A DNA stretch of 5,854 bases from Gammaproteobacteria bacterium (GCA_029864065.1 JAOTUD010000213.1:1-5854), one strand, 5' to 3'. Shown: positions 1 to 5,854, counted from the stretch's first letter. A program made the numbers and translations. The notes: a model not told the origin generated them from the sequence alone.

Positions 1-908
1 GAATGGAGGCGAGCTTAGTCGCCTACCAGCTGCTTGCCGGCGGCAAACACCCGTATAACAAGGTCGCGTCACCCAAAATCAAGGAGCTGGGGATAAAACC
101 CAAGCCGATCAAAGGCTTGAACCGCCGTCAGCAGAAAACCCTGATGAAGGCGCTCACGGTGGTGCGAGAGGATCGCATCGACAACGTCGAAAAGTTCGCC
201 GAGGGCATGCGCTCCAAGAAGTCGCATACCAAGACGATCTTGCTGGTGACGCTGTTCCTGGCGGTCATCGGGGCCGGTATCGGTTACAAGCCGTTTCTTG
301 CATTTCGCGCCGAACAGGAACTTTACGACAAGATCCAGCTGATAAAAAATGGCGACAAGGCGCTGATGATCGAGACGATCTGGTCGCTGGACCAGCTCGA
401 TCCGGAGCAGCAAAAAATCATATCCGTCGGCTTGCGCCGCGAAATCATCACTTTTTATCGCGATCGCATTCGATCGGTGTTTCGACCTTCAGAGGGTCTG
501 TACGACTATCCGCAGGCGCAGACCCTGCTAGCACAGGCCAAACACCACTATCCGGATTCGGTCGCGCTATCAACCATCGATGACCAGATCAAGGAACAAC
601 GCGATCGCCTGATGAACAGCCTGGTGTCGCTTTATAAACGCTATTTCAAGGCCAGGAAGCTGGTCAAAACCGAAAGCGGGGAAGACCTCACCACGGTAAT
701 GCCGCTGATCAAACGCGTCGATCCCAAGCATTACCTGCTCAAGGACAAGGCGTTGTCAGACCTCTATTTATCCGAGGCGGAAAAGCTCATCTCCGCACGC
801 AAGTTCCCCGAGGCTTCGAACTATATCGTGACGGGATTGAAACTGTTTCCCGAGGACAAGCGACTGCAAAACCTCAGCAAGATAATTAACGCGCAGTCCC
901 AGGATTGA
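1..908 (+). CDS. Membrane-anchored Ser/Thr protein kinase, 3' part (5' end outside window)
   Basis: Partial gene whose reading frame is already open at the left edge. The ATG at base 3 is probably internal, because the first residues fit kinase subdomain IX (ASLVAYQLLAGGKHPY, like the usual LxxxxYELLTGxHPF). About residues 38-68 of the visible part (GLNRRQQKTL, then REDRIDNVEKF) fit the end of the C-lobe with the subdomain XI Arg. The ATP-binding lobe and the HRD and DFG motifs would lie upstream and cannot be checked. A basic stretch (RSKKSHTK) precedes one membrane helix at about residues 78-95. About 205 residues follow, presumably periplasmic, rich in charged helices. Their end (SEAEKLISARKFPEASNYI, then LFPEDKRL) looks like a tetratricopeptide-type helical hairpin. 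The stop codon overlaps the next gene's ATG, so the two genes are probably translationally coupled. The substrate and signal are unknown. If the base before the window made the first codon TGA, the ATG at base 3 would be a true start and this would be a kinase remnant; I consider that less likely. Confidence 0.75.
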   Translation, partial: MEASLVAYQLLAGGKHPYNKVASPKIKELGIKPKPIKGLNRRQQKTLMKALTVVREDRIDNVEKFAEGMRSKKSHTKTILLVTLFLAVIGAGIGYKPFLAFRAEQELYDKIQLIKNGDKALMIETIWSLDQLDPEQQKIISVGLRREIITFYRDRIRSVFRPSEGLYDYPQAQTLLAQAKHHYPDSVALSTIDDQIKEQRDRLMNSLVSLYKRYFKARKLVKTESGEDLTTVMPLIKRVDPKHYLLKDKALSDLYLSEAEKLISARKFPEASNYIVTGLKLFPEDKRLQNLSKIINAQSQD

Positions 909-1180
909 TGGAACGCCAGCTTTCACCATTACGCTTACTTGCCAAGACTTATGCCAATGACATGATTTCTCGGCAACAGTACGTCGAGATTCGTGCCCAG
1001 TTGCTCAAGCGACTCGAGAGCAAGGGTAAAATCGATGAATCCGATCTAAAGAACTTTACCGCATTGACGCAAGGCGAAGAAACACCGAAATCAAACAGAT
1101 CCTACACCTCTTCCGACTGGGTCATCATCGCTCTGGGACTTGCCGCCTCCGCGGTACTCGCCTTCGTTCTATACGGCTGA
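908..1180 (+). CDS. Small SHOCT-like protein with C-terminal membrane anchor
   Basis: Encodes 90 residues. The ATG at 908 overlaps the upstream TGA by one base, with AGGA at 901-904 just ahead. A TTG at 905 is possible but less likely. Residues 7-45 (LRLLAKTYANDMISRQQYVE, then IRAQLLKRLESKGKI) resemble a SHOCT short C-terminal helical domain: a helix, an 'I/S-xx-Y/F' turn, and a second helix. This motif is known from many small or membrane-tethered proteins and is thought to serve in oligomerisation or protein contacts. Residues 46-70 are polar linker. Residues 71-89 (WVIIALGLAASAVLAFVLYG) form one hydrophobic helix at the very C-terminus, so the protein is probably tail-anchored with the N-terminus in the cytoplasm. 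Coupling to the kinase gene suggests that it partners or is phosphorylated by that kinase, which is inference only. The coding call is firm; the SHOCT assignment is tentative. Confidence 0.75.
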   Translation: MERQLSPLRLLAKTYANDMISRQQYVEIRAQLLKRLESKGKIDESDLKNFTALTQGEETPKSNRSYTSSDWVIIALGLAASAVLAFVLYG

Positions 1181-1268
1181 CGCCCTATCCTTCCCCTGTT
1201 AACCTGCCCGGAAAATTAAATAGGTCACAAAAGCGCTCAGAATCGATCCGGCGAATCTCATTTTCTGG

Positions 1269-1296
1269 TTGAATACCCTTTAAAATAGTTTATTAT
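1269..1296 (+). promoter_or_regulatory. Candidate sigma-70 promoter for the TolC-OmpA/lapG/lapD operon
   Basis: A -35-like TTGAAT (1269-1274, 4 of 6 consensus) and a -10-like TATTAT (1291-1296, 5 of 6) are separated by 16 bases in the most AT-rich part of the leader. Transcription would begin near 1303 and leave a leader of about 170 bases. A TAAAAT at 1281-1286 could be an alternative -10 but has no good -35. This is consensus matching by eye only. Confidence 0.35.
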
Positions 1297-1304
1297 CATC
1301 AAGG

Positions 1305-1330
1305 ACTTAACTCATAAACTTAACTTCATT
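1305..1330 (+). repeat. Two-copy 13-base direct repeat in the promoter-proximal leader
   Basis: The octamer ACTTAACT occurs at 1305-1312 and again at 1318-1325, giving a 13-base period (units 1305-1317 and 1318-1330). A looser TTAATAGTTAG follows at 1333-1343. The repeat lies just downstream of the candidate -10, where a repressor or other regulator could act. It could equally be chance repetition in an AT-rich stretch. No named regulator's site was recognised. Confidence 0.4.
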
Positions 1331-1420
1331 TGTTAATAGTTAGCGATATCAGTCCGAATCTCTGCAAAGTGTTAGGCGCGTCTCTGCCGGTAAAAACGGC
1401 GATGGCTATGCTCGGCTTTT

Positions 1421-1464
1421 GCAACAATTTCTCGTCACCCCGGAATTTGTTACGACTTCCCGGG
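1421..1464 (+). promoter_or_regulatory. Possible pair of mutually exclusive hairpins just upstream of the ribosome binding site
   Basis: One hairpin would pair AACAA (1423-1427) with TTGTT (1447-1451), extended by 1429-1432 with 1442-1445. The other pairs CCCGG (1439-1443) with CCGGG (1460-1464), a perfect 5-bp GC stem. They share bases 1442-1443 and cannot form together. The second ends four bases before the GGAAAG at 1468-1473 that serves the ATG at 1477. Stems this short often arise by chance, so this is a weak call. Confidence 0.2.
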
Positions 1465-1476
1465 CATGGAAAGCAT

Positions 1477-3645
1477 ATGAATTCGACCACGGGCCGAGGC
1501 CAGTTTTCGACGACCGCGTTGACGGCTGGACTGCTGGCGCTGCTGCTCGGCACGCCGCTGCACGCGCTTGAAATGTCCGATATGGTCGTCGATTCAATCA
1601 GCGCACATCCGGAAGTCAAAGAAAAAATACACGTTTACCGCCAGGTTGCCAGCGACCGCAATATCGCCGAGAGCGGTTGGCGCCCGAGCGTCGACCTGGA
1701 AGCTTCCACGGGTATTTACGACACCCAGTCACCCGCGACCGGTAACCAGTCGGTGGACTACGACAGCACGACTCTTGAACTGTCCGTCACCCAGAACCTG
1801 TTCAACGGCTACGATACGACCTATCAACTCGAGCAAACCGAGGCAAGGGTTCGCGCGGCTCTCTACGACGTCTACGATATCGCCGACAATATCGCGTTGC
1901 GTGCGATTCAAACTTACCTGGAATTGCTCAAGCAGCGACGCCTTTACCAGCTCGCGATCGAAAATGTTCGCGCCCACGAGGAAATCCTGGCCCAGATCAG
2001 GGATCGCAACCTGTCCGGGGTCGGTCGCCGCTCCCAGCTGCAGCAGACCGAAGGCCGACTGGCGCGGGCGCAGGCAAGCCTGATCGCCCAGCAGAACAAC
2101 CTCGAAGACACCGCGACCCAGCTCCATCAAATCCTGGGCCGCTATGTCGATCCGCAATCACTGTCCGAACCGAAGATACCGCCATTGCCGCGCGAAGATC
2201 TCGACCTGCTGATCGACCAGGCGCTGGCCGACCACCCGGCAATGCGAGTCGCCGAGAGCAACGTCGCCGCGGCCCAGGCGGATCATCGGCGATCCTTGCG
2301 CAGCCGTTACCCCAATCTCGACCTCCGGCTCGCGACGGAATACGGCAACGATATCGGCGGCCTACCGGGCGATACCGAGGAAACCAGCCTGGTACTCAAC
2401 CTGTCCTACAACTTCTACAGCGGTGGCCGGGAGCAGGCCGAACGGCAGAAGAAGATCAGCGCGGTCTACGAGCAAAAGGAATTCGCCGCTCGCGTCCGGC
2501 GCCAGGTTATCAATACCCTGCGCCTGTCCTGGATCGCCGACGACCTGCTGGTGAAACAACTGAATTTTCTCGAGGCCCATGTTATCAAGGCGGGCCAGAC
2601 GGTTGAATCCTACAAGGAAGAGTTTTTTATCGGGCAACGCGACCTGGTCGACCTGCTCGATGCCGAGAACGAGGCCAATAGCGCCAGGAATCAGTATGCG
2701 GAGGCAAGGTTCGACGCCCTGGGCGCTCGCTACCGGGTTTACGAAGGCATCGGCCGTTTATTCGAAGCAGCCGAGATCGAATTCGAACTCAAGCAGGGAA
2801 ATTTGAAGATCGCGCGCCTGGCGACCGACAAGGTCGACAGGCTGCCGATACCGAAAGACGAAGACACCGACCGCGAGTTCGACCCGCTGGATCACTGTGA
2901 CAACTCCCGGCAGGGACTGGAGGTCAATGCTTATGGCTGCCACGAGTCCGCGGTCGTATCGAGCATCGAGCCGGTTGCGCCGAAGCAAAACTCGACACCG
3001 GTCCTGCACGACGACGAGTTCGAAATCGAAACCAACGGCATACTGATAATCACGCCCGCTCAATTGCTCGCCAACGATAGCGACGCCGATTCCGACCTGC
3101 TGGAAATTGTCGACGTCAGCCAACCCGAGGTCGGGCGACTGGCATTCAGTCAAAAAAACAGCCTGGTGTACCGCCCTGTCGAGGGGTTTTTGGGCATCGA
3201 CGTATTCAAGTACACCGTAACCGATAATAAAGGCGCATCCACAACCGCAACCGCGTCGGTCAAGATCAAGGTGCGCGAACCCGAGATCGTAAGCCTGTCA
3301 AAAGTGCAGCTGGTTAATTTTGCATATGACGAGGCCGAACTGACCGAGATTTCCAAAACCAGGGTTCAGGCCATCATCGAACAGATAAAGCTCGCCAAGG
3401 ATATCACCGTCGAGATTTACACCTATACCGACAACATCGGCTCCGATGCCTACAACCTGCGCCTGTCGGAACGCAGGGCGCAGGCGCTCAGAAACCTGCT
3501 CATTCGCAACGGCATCGATAGCGCCGACATCAAGGCGGTCGGCATGGGCGAGCAGAAACCCATCGCCGACAATTCGACCCAGGCCGGCCAGGCGATCAAT
3601 CGCCGCGGCGAATTCATATTCAAGGCAAAAACCGCCGCCGAGTAA
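1477..3645 (+). CDS. TolC/AggA-type secretion outer membrane protein fused to a Big_9-like domain and an OmpA domain
   Basis: Encodes 722 residues from the ATG at 1477, with GGAAAG at 1468-1473. I chose this start because a clean signal peptide follows: hydrophobic ALTAGLLALLLGT, likely cleavage after LHA at 30. Residues 31-440 are a TolC-family channel with two structural repeats (about 34-220 and 240-440): SVTQNLFNGYDT and NLSYNFYSGGREQAE mark the two beta/helix entries, and FFIGQRDLVDLLDAENE is the conserved C-terminal repeat motif of type I secretion pores of the AggA/LapE kind. TolC-family proteins are usually about 430-480 residues long, so this one should end near 440. Instead, residues 465-490 carry a DxLDHC...G...V...GC motif like OmpA linkers (C474, C488). 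Residues 505-600 look like a tandem-95/Big_9 cadherin-like domain (LLANDSDADSD, VYRPVEGFLGIDVFKYTVTD). Residues 604-717 are an OmpA domain with TDNIGSDAYNLRLSERRA, in which D652 and R667 have the spacing of the peptidoglycan-binding Asp/Arg pair. It precedes lapG by 152 bases with no terminator between. The natural reading is an outer membrane exit pore for a giant adhesin that also grips the cell wall. Confidence 0.9.
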   Translation: MNSTTGRGQFSTTALTAGLLALLLGTPLHALEMSDMVVDSISAHPEVKEKIHVYRQVASDRNIAESGWRPSVDLEASTGIYDTQSPATGNQSVDYDSTTLELSVTQNLFNGYDTTYQLEQTEARVRAALYDVYDIADNIALRAIQTYLELLKQRRLYQLAIENVRAHEEILAQIRDRNLSGVGRRSQLQQTEGRLARAQASLIAQQNNLEDTATQLHQILGRYVDPQSLSEPKIPPLPREDLDLLIDQALADHPAMRVAESNVAAAQADHRRSLRSRYPNLDLRLATEYGNDIGGLPGDTEETSLVLNLSYNFYSGGREQAERQKKISAVYEQKEFAARVRRQVINTLRLSWIADDLLVKQLNFLEAHVIKAGQTVESYKEEFFIGQRDLVDLLDAENEANSARNQYAEARFDALGARYRVYEGIGRLFEAAEIEFELKQGNLKIARLATDKVDRLPIPKDEDTDREFDPLDHCDNSRQGLEVNAYGCHESAVVSSIEPVAPKQNSTPVLHDDEFEIETNGILIITPAQLLANDSDADSDLLEIVDVSQPEVGRLAFSQKNSLVYRPVEGFLGIDVFKYTVTDNKGASTTATASVKIKVREPEIVSLSKVQLVNFAYDEAELTEISKTRVQAIIEQIKLAKDITVEIYTYTDNIGSDAYNLRLSERRAQALRNLLIRNGIDSADIKAVGMGEQKPIADNSTQAGQAINRRGEFIFKAKTAAE

Positions 3646-3797
3646 AACCGGCTCTGACTCTCGGCAATTGGTCTACACTTGGAGGCATTAGTACGAGTTT
3701 GGAAGTCTCCCCTGAATACCCTGACGCAACCTCCAGATAAATTCTGCTGTCCGTTCCGGTGTTGCCCTGTAGTTGATTTACCTGTTACCGAACGCCA

Positions 3798-4463
3798 GTG
3801 GCTAGCGCGGTGACAAGGGGTCTTGTTTGTCTCGCCGCCGCGCTGTTCGTAGTCTTTCCGGGCCGACAATCGGCAAGCCCATTGGTGAACGATGAGATGT
3901 TGAATCAGTTGAGGACACAGTACTCGGAACAGGCCTTCCGCCGGGGCGAGGCTATCAATAAACTTCTGGTCGAGCTCGAGGGACAGGAAATAAACCGTCA
4001 ACTGGCCGAGGTTAACCGGTTTTTCAACCAGTTCGAGTACCAGGAAGATCATGTACAGTGGGGCGAAAAAGATTACTGGGCCACCCCCAACGAGTTTCTC
4101 GGCACCCGCAAAGGTGATTGCGAGGATTTCGTGATAGCCAAGTACTTTGCGCTACGGAAACTGGGCGTACCCGATGAGCGTCTCTACCTGACTTACGTCA
4201 AGGCCCTCAAACAGAACGTTGCGCACATGGTGCTGAGCTATTTTCCGACGCCTTCCAGCATCCCGCAGATTCTGGACAATTATGATCCGAGGATCGTCAG
4301 GGCCGACAAGCGCAGGGATTTGTTGCCGGTTTACAGTTTTAACGCAAGATCGCTATTTCTCAGCAACGCGTCGGCAGGACTCGGGAAGTCGCTACCCACC
4401 AACAAAATCAAAAATAGCAAGTGGAAAAAACTGCTGGCCGATATTCAAAAGGAAAAGCAATGA
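3798..4463 (+). CDS. lapG: LapG-type periplasmic transglutaminase-like cysteine protease
   Basis: Encodes 221 residues of the bacterial transglutaminase-like cysteine protease family. LapG cuts the N-terminal region of a LapA-type adhesin in the periplasm and so releases the cell from a biofilm. The family core is clear: WGEKDYWATPNEFLG, then GDCEDFVIAKY, LTYVKAL, AHMVLSYFPTP and QILDNYDP. The likely triad is C108, H143 and D160; H-to-D spacing (17) equals that of the Pseudomonas enzyme as I recall it. D107 and E109 flank the Cys like the known calcium-binding pair. A signal peptide is present (GLVCLAAALFVVF, cleavage probably near SAS at 25-27). No ATG fits. The start is GTG at 3798 or GTG at 3810, neither with a good Shine-Dalgarno sequence. 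ATG at 3897 would remove the signal peptide. The 152 bases upstream (3646-3797) hold no gene, no clear terminator and only weak promoter-like matches, so read-through from the secretion gene is likely. The stop overlaps the lapD start by four bases. Confidence 0.92.
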   Translation: MASAVTRGLVCLAAALFVVFPGRQSASPLVNDEMLNQLRTQYSEQAFRRGEAINKLLVELEGQEINRQLAEVNRFFNQFEYQEDHVQWGEKDYWATPNEFLGTRKGDCEDFVIAKYFALRKLGVPDERLYLTYVKALKQNVAHMVLSYFPTPSSIPQILDNYDPRIVRADKRRDLLPVYSFNARSLFLSNASAGLGKSLPTNKIKNSKWKKLLADIQKEKQ

Positions 4464-5854
4464 CCTTATTCAAGCAAATCGCACTACTGGTATCGACGGT
4501 ATTCCTGATTCTGCTGTCGATAATCGTGTTCAATGATTTATCGCGTACCGGAAACTTTCAGCAGGGGCAGTTGCGCACCACCGCCCAGGACATGGCAACT
4601 ACCCTGGGTATCGCCATCAGCAACCTGCCCGACGGTGACGACCAGGCCACGCTCGAAGTTTTATTCAACGCGGTGTTCGACAGCGGGTATTACACGAGTA
4701 TCGAACTTGTCGGCGTCGACGGGCAAACCATCCATCGGAAAGGCCAGGAACTCGATGTCGAAGGCGTTCCCGCGTGGTTCATTGCGATGGTACCGCTGGA
4801 ATCCGCACAAGGCTCGACCCAGGTCATGAAGGGCTGGATCCAGCTCGGCCAACTGAACCTGGAAGTACATCCCGGGTTCGCTTACAGCAATATGTACCAG
4901 GCTCTGGTATCGGCGCTGCGCTGGTTCGCGCTGATTTTCGTGGTTTCGATGGTGCTGCTGTGGCTGGTGCTGCGCTACCTGCTCGAACCCCTGCAACGCG
5001 TCAAGGACCAGGCCGATGCAATTCACAACAACCAGTTCGTCCAGCAGCAGAAAATTCCCGCCACGCTGGAGCTGAAACGCGTGGTTGAAGCCATGAACCT
5101 GATGGTGTCCAAGGTCCAGGGGATATTCGATGACCAGGAAAAGACCCTGTCGCGCTACCAGAAACTCCTTTACCGGGACAAGCTTACCAATCTCGGCAAC
5201 CGCCTCTACCTGCTCGATCAGCTACAACAATCCATGTCCGAGGAATCGGGCTTGCACGGCTGCATGGCGATCATCAAAATCGTCGACTTCGAACAGTTTC
5301 GAGACAAGTACGGATACGAAGTTTCGGACAATTTAATCAGGATTATCGCGGATATGCTGCGCCAGGAACACGCCGGCCAGCGCGCAGACCGCGTGTCGCG
5401 CTTCAACGAGGACGAGTTTGCCTTTATGAGCGCGGCGGGTGAAACCGAGGCAACCGGTTTTCTCCGCAGCCTGTTCGATGCGTTCCAGGATCTTGCGCAA
5501 CGCGAACCCGATTTGAACGACATAACTTTGCTGGCCGGAATCTGCGATCTCGAGATCGGTGGAGAAATCGGCAATATCCTGTCCAGCATCGATTATTGCC
5601 TGTCCAGGGCGAACACCAACGGCCCGTTTTCGATCGAGCATCAAATGTCCAGCAACCTCGATTTGCCCCGGGGCAAGATGCAGTGGCGCAGCTGGCTCGA
5701 ATCCCTGCTGCAGGCGAAGCAATTGTTCCTGGTCGGGCAGCTGGCGATCAGCAACGAACGCATCCCTGTCCAACGCGAGCTGTTTATCCGGGCCCGTAAC
5801 GAGCAGGGTCAGATCGTGCCGGCCTCCGCGTTTATGCCAATGGCCGCCAGTCTC
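4460..5854 (+). CDS. lapD: LapD-type c-di-GMP receptor, N-terminal 465 residues (3' end outside window)
   Basis: The reading frame is open from ATG at 4460 to the window edge. AGGA at 4450-4453 lies six bases upstream, and the start overlaps the lapG stop as ATGA. LapD is an inner membrane protein that binds cytoplasmic c-di-GMP and then sequesters LapG in the periplasm. Layout: membrane helix at about 5-24; periplasmic LapD/MoxY-type domain at 25-150 with VPAWFIAMVPLES and GWIQLGQLNLEVHPGFAY; second helix at about 153-173; HAMP at about 174-225; a helix joining to DKLTNLGNR at 240-248; then a GGDEF-type domain. W126 in the GW motif corresponds to the Trp that contacts LapG in Pseudomonas. 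The GGDEF signature is broken (NEDEF, 316-320), so no cyclase activity is expected. The EAL domain begins at about 408. Its Q427 is kept, but the EAL motif reads ELF (440-442), which argues against phosphodiesterase activity. Most of the EAL domain, including further c-di-GMP contacts, lies beyond the window. Confidence 0.93.
   Translation, partial: MTLFKQIALLVSTVFLILLSIIVFNDLSRTGNFQQGQLRTTAQDMATTLGIAISNLPDGDDQATLEVLFNAVFDSGYYTSIELVGVDGQTIHRKGQELDVEGVPAWFIAMVPLESAQGSTQVMKGWIQLGQLNLEVHPGFAYSNMYQALVSALRWFALIFVVSMVLLWLVLRYLLEPLQRVKDQADAIHNNQFVQQQKIPATLELKRVVEAMNLMVSKVQGIFDDQEKTLSRYQKLLYRDKLTNLGNRLYLLDQLQQSMSEESGLHGCMAIIKIVDFEQFRDKYGYEVSDNLIRIIADMLRQEHAGQRADRVSRFNEDEFAFMSAAGETEATGFLRSLFDAFQDLAQREPDLNDITLLAGICDLEIGGEIGNILSSIDYCLSRANTNGPFSIEHQMSSNLDLPRGKMQWRSWLESLLQAKQLFLVGQLAISNERIPVQRELFIRARNEQGQIVPASAFMPMAASL

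Larger units (their letters stand above)
1181..1476. other. Non-coding leader between the kinase/SHOCT pair and the secretion gene
   Basis: These 296 bases hold no convincing gene. The left part (1181-1260) shows no terminator: no GC-rich hairpin followed by a T run was found. The middle (about 1261-1345) is strikingly AT-rich compared with the coding flanks and holds a candidate promoter and a tandem repeat. The right part (1346-1476) can fold into small hairpins, one of them a perfect 4-bp GC stem with a short A-rich loop (1386-1389 with 1397-1400), and ends in the ribosome binding site. An in-frame TTG at 1330 would extend the downstream protein through this stretch. The extra 49 residues would bury a good signal peptide, so I treat the stretch as untranslated. 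Confidence 0.6.

Noticed and set aside
1330..1476. N-terminal extension of the TolC-OmpA protein from a TTG at 1330
   Set aside because: It would add 49 residues before an ordinary signal peptide and would run through the AT-rich promoter and repeat. The ATG at 1477 has a ribosome binding site and directly begins the signal peptide.
1300..1476. c-di-GMP (GEMM-type) riboswitch in the leader
   Set aside because: Attractive because of the LapD context, and a GCAAAG occurs at 1363-1368, but the rest of the conserved core, including the upstream CAGGGCAAACC-like half and the tetraloop-receptor arm, was not found.
2758..3153. 131-codon open frame on the minus strand
   Set aside because: Lies wholly opposite the linker and Big_9-like part of the fusion protein and looks like a codon-bias shadow.
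1477..3645. LapG cleavage site inside the fusion protein
   Set aside because: No TAAG, PAAG or AAAG-type motif was seen. The alanine runs present (residues 263-265 and 431-432) lie in channel helices and lack the following Gly.
3637..3652. Terminator after the TolC-OmpA gene
   Set aside because: There is a 4-bp GCCG/CGGC stem around the stop codon but no T run after it, so it is not a credible intrinsic terminator.
3681..3740. GGAGG (3681-3685) followed by a possible mini-ORF, and a GGAGG/CCTCC inverted repeat (3730-3734)
   Set aside because: The only start after the GGAGG is a TTG giving about 13 codons, and the stem is short with a loop of over 40 bases. Neither stands out from chance.
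3450..4052. 200-codon open frame on the minus strand
   Set aside because: It overlaps the OmpA domain and the LapG N-terminus, both clear family matches on the other strand. Its translation shows no recognisable domain.
4533..5336. Several short plus-strand open frames inside lapD
   Set aside because: They are in the wrong frame relative to the long LapD frame, which is open to the window edge and has continuous family motifs.

Overview
The window reads as chromosomal DNA from a gammaproteobacterium, probably an environmental or marine one. The basis is the moderately GC-rich coding sequence, the tight same-strand gene packing, and a LapG/LapD-type adhesin-control cassette next to a type I secretion outer membrane protein, an arrangement best known from Pseudomonas and Shewanella. 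The genus cannot be named from the sequence alone. All supported genes lie on the + strand.

Layout. (1) Bases 1-908 hold the 3' part of a membrane-anchored Hanks-type Ser/Thr kinase gene: the end of the kinase C-lobe, one membrane helix, and an extracytoplasmic helical tail. (2) Bases 908-1180, overlapping by one base, encode a 90-residue protein with a SHOCT-like N-terminus and a C-terminal membrane anchor. (3) Bases 1181-1476 are a non-coding leader with an AT-rich candidate promoter, a 13-base tandem repeat and possible alternative hairpins. (4) Bases 1477-3645 encode a 722-residue composite outer membrane protein: signal peptide, TolC/AggA/LapE-type channel, a short OmpA-linker-like Cys motif, one tandem-95/Big_9-like beta-sandwich, and an OmpA peptidoglycan-binding domain. 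(5) Bases 3798-4463 encode a LapG-type periplasmic cysteine protease. (6) From 4460 to the window edge runs a LapD-type c-di-GMP receptor (N-terminal 465 residues). It overlaps lapG by 4 bases and is cut inside its EAL domain.

How they would work together. In the established LapD/LapG system, c-di-GMP bound by the degenerate EAL domain of LapD makes its periplasmic domain sequester LapG. When c-di-GMP falls, LapG is released and clips the N-terminus of a giant RTX adhesin that is held in the TolC-like outer membrane pore. Here the pore gene lies immediately upstream of lapG-lapD. In the Shewanella bpf locus, as I recall it, a separate OmpA-family gene sits between aggA and the lapG homologue. 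In this window that OmpA partner appears to be fused to the pore protein.

The main point of interest is this TolC-Big_9-OmpA fusion, which would make a secretion pore that also binds peptidoglycan. The adhesin, the ABC transporter and the membrane fusion protein are not in the window.
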